In this document: piece by piece, positions 57,229 to 64,000 of the stretch
How positions within the stretch are numbered: the stretch's first letter is position 1
How the letters are laid out: each line of letters starts with the position of its first letter
Assembly: GCF_902167145.1 (NCBI RefSeq)
Contig: NC_050096.1
Location: 80,658,683-80,722,682 of the forward strand
From: Zea mays
Taxonomy: Eukaryota > Streptophyta > Magnoliopsida > Poales > Poaceae
DNA: 64,000 bases
Reading direction: 5' to 3'
Position numbers and translations under genes: made by a program
The notes under the pieces: model-generated
What the model was told of the DNA's origin: nothing
The model's input: the letters and a program-made list of their open reading frames with translations, nothing else
The model's database searches: none

Positions 57229-60200
57229 ATAGGCTTTAGATTCTACGCAATTTGAAGATAAATTTGACACACTTGCACATATAGGAAGGGTATGGGTTCA
57301 TATATCTTCCATATTAGTATTTTATTGTATAGATGACTAGAATTTCCTTACTCCAAACCCCTTTATGGTTTGATGAGGTATGTCGTTAACGACGTAATGC
57401 TTGATATAAAATGTTACTTCTATTTAATATTGATTTCTTGATGTGGTTGTTATTGAAATTATTATGCGAGTGAAGCTACTAATGTACTTGTTTTATATAC
57501 ATATCGTCATGATGTTTTTTTGGGATGCAATGTTTACTAATCTCTGAGCTATTACCATCATATATTTCTATATGCTTGACTGTGGATGTTTTTTTTCCCA
57601 AAAGGATTCTTGGGTTCTAGTACTTGTAGGACCGATTGTTTATTGAGCTTGTGTATAGAGGATCTAATCCGACTTGGTGTAGCGTGAAAACACTATACAA
57701 TGGAGTTTCATGGTGTTGTTGAGTTTGATTGACTGTTGGGTTACAACCCAACTTATCAATGTAATATTTCCATGGGTGCAGTGCTTTACACCTCACCTTT
57801 TTTTGGCTAGTGTGGCTACTTGCCAACTTGATCTTAGAGTACAATAGGTTTGTCTCCATAGAGCAAAGGCAATGTTGTACTGTCTATGAAATCTTGAGAC
57901 TAGAAGAACTCAAGTGAATTTTGCAAGATGACGTGGGTAGATAAGTCCAACCATGTTTACATGATAGGTTTTCTTATTGTGTGCAACCTTATCTTTAATA
58001 ATAAATAGGGTGATTTCAAGTGGATTTTATGTCTATATTATAGTTGAAGAGGCATGCATATTTTCCTTCTATGGTTTGTTTCTATAGCCAAAAAGGTTAT
58101 GCATAATTTTTGTTTGTTGGAGGCTAGTCATGCGGACGATATGGACAACCCGTTTTATATTGTTTTTAATCGCCGATGATACATGGTAGTTTTTTTATAT
58201 GATCAGTTCTCTATGCATGCTTGTGGAATTATTATTTGGACCGCTTTATCTTAAACAAAGTCAATGTTTAACTGGAAGTTGCTTATGTTTGTTAGTCATC
58301 TATCTCTATAATGATGTGGTTGTTGCATTAGATGGAGATTTTTATTATATGAATGATGGTTTGATAGATCATGTATGTCTACTACTTTGAATTCATCCTA
58401 TGACATCACTAGGTACAAATTGTTCAAGTGCAATAATAGGAGGTATTGTTGTATGTGAGGTTAATCAAAGTAGTTGGGTTAGGTGGATTATCTTATTGAA
58501 GTCCAATTACTCCTGTTGAGCATAGTATCGTGTTATTATTAAGTGTTGAAAGTAATATTTATGAAGCTTTTGCATGAGTCTGTGTCAAGAAGTACATTAG
58601 TTTTTTTCTTGTTGTTATCCCTCCATTGCTTTATGAGTATTGCAAATTTTATCTCTTTTGAGAGGGGGAAAAGATGTTATATGACATGAGCACCATTTGC
58701 TTCACGTCAACAGAATAGTTTTGGAGATTTCTAGTAGTTGGATTCTAGTGTAATAACAACCATGTTTTATAGAGCTAGAGACGGGTATGTCAGGTGTTCC
58801 ATACATTGTCGGTACATGTATGTTTGGCCTTAGTGGCATTAACAAACGAGGTTGTTGAATTCATTGATTGTTGTGCTTAGTGTTCTAACCTATTTGGTAG
58901 AGTGTTATTTAAAGACTTTGTGGAGTTGCATCCCAGTTTGGTAGTGGAAAATCCTAGTGTTGATGGCACCTGCCAATGACTTGGGTTTCATTTTATATTG
59001 TTTTTTTTATTATTGTTGATAATGTGTTGTTTGGTTTTGGGAGGCATTTTAAATTAGTTGGAGGCTGAATCAGGCTTCACTTATCTAGAATGTTTTGTAG
59101 TATGTTTCTGCATCTTTCCATAGGATGCTTAATCACCATGTTTGGTCTAAACATTTGAGAGATATGGGTTTCTTAAAACATCTTTGTTGGTGTCTCTAGC
59201 AGAGTGAGTCTTTAATTTTGTACGGAAGAGTAGACATTGAAGACGGTATAATTTGGTCTTTGTGGATTATGAAAGTTTTAGTAATTTCATGATCTTTTCA
59301 AAGAGTATGGGTTTCTAATTCTCATTGCATATAATTGGAGTTAGGTTGCTCTGAAGTTGTTGCACTGTTGTGTCTGAACTTTAGGCGTCGTTATAGTCAC
59401 CAATAAATCGACCGCGTTTTGATAGTTGCAGAGCACAAATTTGCGAATTCTCTTTAAGCAAAACTTGTAGGTATTTTCAGTACCTTTTTAATGGGTATTT
59501 ACTTGTAACTGTCTGTTAAATAGATTTGGAGAGGTGGTTGCCCGGATATAAGTCGAATCTCTAATGTGCAGTATCTCAGGCTGAGTTTAGCTGTAGGTCA
59601 TGCAGAGTTGTGGGCTATAAGGATAAATTTGGGTGCAACTTTATTGCAAAAGTCGTGGACAATTTTCAAAACTTTTCCAACGCGTGTTCGTTGTAGTTTA
59701 AGTTGAGTATAGCAGGAGTTATAGGTTTTTGAATTTTAGTTGTCCATTGTTTCAATCTTATCAGTTTTGAAACAAAAGAGTTGCATTGTTTTATCGGTTT
59801 GGAAACCAATTCCGAGACACTCATTATAATAAAAGTTCTAGGGAATGTTATAATCTTTTCAGTGAGTTTATATTTGCAAAATTTTGTTAGCTGCAGGGAG
59901 TTATGCTATCATGTATAGAATGTGCTTGGATGAATATGTGGGCAGACATAACATGCTTAAATTGATTCTTGTTTGCATGATGTGAGATTAGGCTTAAATG
60001 ATTTAAAAGGTTATCATATTGCTTCTATACTTATATTTGTTCTAGGTGTCTCGTAATGAAGAACCTAAAGTTATTAGCCTTTCAATGAACGCTTAATCTT
60101 AGAAGAGTAATGAATCTGATAAAATCTATTGCTTGCTATTGGGACTGCATGACCAGTTTTAGTTATGCAGCTAGTTCAGTGAAGTAAACCAACTTTTCTG

Positions 60201-61029
60201 TAGAGATGTTATATATAAAAGTTGTAGCCAACTTCTTTATTTTACTTGTGTAAAAATTTCATGACCATAGGTCTAGTAGTTTGGGAGTTATGATTTTCTC
60301 AAGTCTAGTCTTGGACTATTCAGATTCTGTACAGATTTTGAAACTGACCTTGTTTGCCCAAGTTAAACTTTGAATCAGTTCTTATAAATTATAAAGAAGT
60401 GGAGTACTTTCCTTAAGATTTCCAACAAATATTGGATCACCCTTTTTGGTGACCTATAAGTAAAGCTACAACTGTTTTAAGTGGAATCTTTGAATCTGTC
60501 CAAATGTGGACAGCAAAGCCTTTCTTATGTCTTTTGACCTTGATATGCATTGAATTAACCTGATATGTTTATAAATGAAATATAGACAATTTTACTGGCT
60601 TTCAAAAAAGTCTAGGAGCGCCTAAATTGGATGACTGAGACTCCAATTATGGATTTTTTTTAAGTGAGTAGTTGAATTCTGTCCAAGTCTGGACAAAATT
60701 TACGTTTCGCATTGTTTGTCCTTTCTAAGTGTCAAATCTTGTGGTGATGATAATACCAAGGGTATAGTGGACTTTGTAAGCTTTCCATAAAGTCCTAGTT
60801 TACTACTGTTGGATGCATATTTTGTGAGTTTATGAGCAAAACAATTAACCGTTGTGCTGATGTCTAGAAATATGCAAGCATTAAATTGATCTTTTGAAGT
60901 TACTCTTGTTTGGATAGATTTGGTTTAGGCTATTGGAGCACAGTATGTATTGCTTTCATTATATATATTCATTGAAGTACTTGCATGTGTCAATGTTGAT
61001 TTGGTGTCAGGAAAACTTTGTCCGGGTTA

Positions 61030-61164
61030 TATAGGACTGTCTATTATCTTAGCCCGAGTTGGCAGCTTGGCTTAGCACATGCAATTGTCGGAGTCTATGA
61101 TCAGAGTACGCCATGTATTCCATGTCTCTATGTTGAGAAAGTATTTGCGGAATCCATATCAATA
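61030..61164 (+). pseudogene. Integrase C-terminal relic in element G
   Basis: The stretch RVRHVFHVSMLRKYLRNPYQ (61104-61164 region) matches the end of Ty3/gypsy integrase. Upstream, ILARVGSLA with a stop in frame fits the preceding segment. This is the only coding trace that ties G to Ty3/gypsy. Confidence 0.7.
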
Positions 61165-61376
61165 ATCGAGCTAGAGTCGATTCCCATGTAGCAAGACCTG
61201 ACTCTAGAATGTCGTCTGCTGCGTATCCTAGAATCCTTGAAGCTCGAGGAGCTGATGCGGCAGAAGTACCCCGAACTTTTCGTTATGGGGTGAGTTTTTG
61301 TTGTCGCTGATCTTTCCTTGTCGTTCCGATAGGAGCGTCGGAATTCGAGGTCGAATTCTTTTTAAGGGGGGTAGAG

Positions 61377-63856
61377 TGTGATACCCGGTTTGCAAAGAAG
61401 AGAAGTTGAAGGTTATTCTTTTTGTTTGTTTTTTCTCTTATTCGGGTGTCGCGCTTTGGGGATTTAGAATTTGTGGAAAACATTCACCAGTATAGCAGTA
61501 GAGTGGTTGGTCGGGAGCTGTCGTGCAAGCGAGTTGGGTCGCGAATCGCAATTCGGCCCACTAACCCTCCCCTAACCCTAGCCGCCCCCCCTTTTTCCCC
61601 CTTGTGTTGTTGCAGCCGCCGCTTCCCCTCCCCTTTCTCTTGGACGCCCCCCCCTCTCCCATCTTCTTCCTCCTCAAACATTTGCAGCCCTCACCACCCA
61701 AAACCCTAGCTGCCCCCCCCATTTCTTCCCCTCCTCCCAAGGTGCAGCCCTCCCGTGTGGTTCTCCGTCGTGTGGCTGCGATCTCAATTGGAGTTTGGAG
61801 GGAGGAAGAAGGAAGGAGTAAGGGAAGAACCTAAGGTGAATTTGTGATTAACTTTTGTTGTTTTTGTGCTGCAATCAATTGGATTATGTGTTTATCTTTG
61901 CGAATCGGTAGAGGTGCTGTCCAGGAATTTTGTGAGTGGGTGAACAGCAGTAGTTCTAGGGATTTCTGGGAATTTTCGTGGGGTAATTAGTGGGAATCAG
62001 TGGGATAATCATGTAGAGCTTTGTCATACCTTTCCAACGAGTACTTATGCGCTCGATTCGGAGTTATAATTTAGGAGATATCGTCGTTTGAATCCGGGTA
62101 TGTTGCTGTCCAAAAAAACAGATTTTTCAGGTGGGTGAACAGCAGTAGTATTAGCAGTTTCTGGGAATTTTCGTGGGGTAATTAGTGGGAATCAGTGGGA
62201 TAATCATGTAGAGCTTTGTCATACCTTTCCAACGAGTACTTATGCGCTCGATTCGGAGTTATAATTTAGGAGATATCGTCGTTTGAATCCGGGTATGTTG
62301 CTGTCCAAAAAAACAGATTTTTCAGGTGGGTGAACAGCAGTAGTATTAGCAGTTTCTGGGAATTTTTCGTGGTTAATTAGTGCTAACCAGTATGATAATC
62401 ATGTATGGCTTTGTCTTATCTTTCCAATGAGTACTTATGCGCTTGAATTGGAATTATATTTTAAAAGATATCGCTGTTTGAATCCGGGTATGTCGCTGTC
62501 CAAAAGAGAAAAAAACAGATTACAGGGTTCAACTTGTGAACTGTTTTGGGCTAATTAGATGTTGGAATTTAATTATAAATTGTATACAAAACTTGTGGGG
62601 AATTTTATGTAGATGCCTCTGGAGTTTTTGTTTGTTACCAATGCTGTCATAATTTTGAAGTTATGAAATTATTAAGCAGCGCCGCTACAGTTTGGTGGGT
62701 GTGGGGAGAGATGTAACCCGTGGCGGGGTTTGAGTTTGTGCGTAGGTGCGGCGTCGTTTATGAGCCTGGTTATGTGAAATTGGTGCACTAAGTTGTGTGT
62801 CAAAAACAGGTGGTGGACTTCCGGATCGTACTTAGGGATTTGCCCGAACTTCCGGTAAAGGCAAGTAAATATAGTGGTGGTTGCTACCGTTTGGTTTGCA
62901 TCCTATTCCCTGTCATTGAGTATGCATAAGTTTTTAATTATGTTAATCATTGAATTCTATGATGAAGTTTATTTGTTTGGAAGTATTAATTCTCAATTGT
63001 CTAATATTGTGGATGATCATAATTTGGTTATGATATATGTGGTTGATTCCCATCTTGGATGAAGTTGAAGTGTCTTTTTGAATCACGTTATATGAAGTGT
63101 TGTAGGCATGACATGCACATCGCATCATCCATCTTGCATTTTGAAGTTATGTCGTGATCTTATGGTCCGACCGTACCGGTACATTTTTAGCATCGTATGT
63201 TGCCCGAGGAGGGGTACGATGCGGCTTCATATCCTTAGAGGTATGAAGGCAGAAGTCATCCTTGCATTTGCAGACATTTGCATTCATGAGGAATATATGA
63301 AGTGTGACATTACTATGTTACTATTGTGGTTTCTACCTGCGAGGTGTGGTAACTAGGTGTGTTGTACGTTGTATACGTGCTGCATCTTGGTAATAAGAAG
63401 GTGGTGGAATCAGGTGGTGGTAAAACAATGTTCTTATGTGGTTGAATAGTTTGATAATATTTTACTTGCTGAGATATGTCATCTCACTCTTGCATTACTC
63501 AATGCAGGTACTTGATACATGTTGGGAATGAGGGGAGTAGCAGCACGTCCACTTACACTCTCACAATAACGCTGCCCAGGCGCAGCCATGATTTAATTAG
63601 AAACTTATTGTCAAAGGAAGTTTGTTTTTTATATAGTCGTGCACACTGATTAATTCAGTTCAGGTCGTACGTTTATCTTCCCTTGCTAGCCGATTAATAA
63701 TACTTAGTATGTTTTTGGTCATGATATATGTTTATAACCTGTTGCCCCCTTATTTATGCAATCTTGCAAAGGGGATGCTGCCGAAATTTTATATATGGAC
63801 GTCAGAAGTGTAGTTCAGTAGCATTCTGGGTTGTTTGTGGAACCTGGGGTGTTACA
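61377..63856 (+). repeat. 3' LTR of element G
   Basis: 2480 bp, preceded by the purine tract, nearly identical to the 5' LTR. Confidence 0.93.
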
Positions 63857-63861
63857 ATATG

Positions 63862-64000
63862 TGCTTACTAACAAATCAGGCAAAGTAGTTGCCAAATATG
63901 TTGGGGGTAAACACAAGGGATCAAAGACTTGTGTTTGGGTACCCAAGGTGCTTGTTTCTAATGTCAAAGGACCCAAGACCATTTGGGTACCTAAGAACAA
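63862..64000 (+). pseudogene. Continuation of gag-pol of element F, cut by the window end
   Basis: The frame LTNKSGKVVAKYVGGKHKGS ... KGPKTIWVPKNK continues the gag/pol linker of the copia element after element G. The rest lies beyond the window. Confidence 0.8.

Larger units (their letters stand above)
57215..61376 (+). other. Interior of element G, essentially non-coding
   Basis: About 4.2 kb of AT-rich sequence with stops in all frames. Only the integrase relic at 61030-61164 is recognisable. Confidence 0.75.
54732..63856 (+). mobile_element. Element G: non-coding gypsy-like LTR element inserted in element F
   Basis: LTRs 54732-57214 (2483 bp) and 61377-63856 (2480 bp) begin TGTGATACCCGG and end GGGTGTTACA, with duplication ATATG (54727-54731, 63857-63861). 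The primer site is at 57217-57228 and the purine tract TTTTTAAGGGGGGTAGAG precedes the 3' LTR. The 4.2-kb interior has no long ORF, only an integrase C-terminal relic near its 3' end. The LTRs differ at very few bases apart from C-tract length, so the insertion is recent. Confidence 0.93.
51120..64000 (+). mobile_element. Element F: Opie/Ji-like copia, 5' part, split by element G
   Basis: 5' LTR 51120-52196 ends GCGACTTTCA and is followed by the primer site at 52199. It opens TAAAAGGGAAATAGGG where TGAAAGGG is expected, so the terminal TG seems mutated to TA. The gag relic runs to 54731, then element G; the interior resumes at 63857 and leaves the window. The LTR has CACCGGACAGTGTCCGGTG-type palindromes at 51315-51580. 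Confidence 0.8.

Overview
The window is plant nuclear DNA, almost certainly from a grass and most likely a panicoid/Andropogoneae species such as maize or a relative. One ordinary intron-containing nuclear gene survives; nearly everything else is LTR retrotransposon sequence inserted into older transposons. Long LTRs with 5-bp target duplications, tRNA-Met-type primer sites, hAT elements with 8-bp duplications and a Tourist-type MITE all fit a large grass genome. Species assignment is inference; no search was possible.

Layout. 1-4683: right part of a long LTR whose left end is outside the window, split by a complete 3.2-kb solo LTR (229-3455, duplication TTACC). 4684-8768: a 12-exon minus-strand gene predicted to encode a 517-residue METTL17/Rsm22-type mitoribosome assembly factor, with a SINE and a Tourist-like MITE in introns and a small hAT element about 90 bp upstream of the ATG. 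9372-17979: an old hAT-like relic split by element A (9749-17880, duplication TCCGG), a gag-only gypsy element of Tat/Huck-like design with a three-exon gene on the opposite strand. 18777-48324: remains of an autonomous-type hAT (internally deleted transposase), split by element C (20543-47977, duplication CTAAT), a minus-strand Ty1/copia element of SIRE/Maximus type with gag, pol and an extra 656-codon ORF downstream of pol. Element C itself received element B (32030-39394, duplication GCGAC, second copy of the A family, LTRs identical by eye) and element E (23669-30512, duplication AAGGA, non-coding gypsy-like), which split the extra ORF. 48325-64000: a stack of Opie/Ji-like copia pieces: D (minus), F-prime (plus) and F (plus, gag with a frameshift and stops), with element G (54732-63856, duplication ATATG), a second non-coding gypsy-like element distantly related to E, inserted in F.

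How the parts work together. Element C supplies a nearly complete gag-pol set (one frameshift near the end of RNase H). A and B carry gag but no pol, and E and G carry no usable genes, so all would need enzymes supplied in trans. LTR comparison by eye orders the insertions: A and C about 1 percent divergent, E about 0.2 percent, G very few differences, B none.

Most interesting points: (1) the antisense spliced accessory gene with its own TATA box kept in both A and B, converging on gag across an array of 63-bp hairpin repeats; (2) the extra ORF of element C, apparently driven by an internal promoter that resembles the LTR promoter; (3) arrays of short palindromes upstream of the TATA boxes of several copia LTRs; (4) a block conserved near the 3' end of four otherwise divergent long LTRs.
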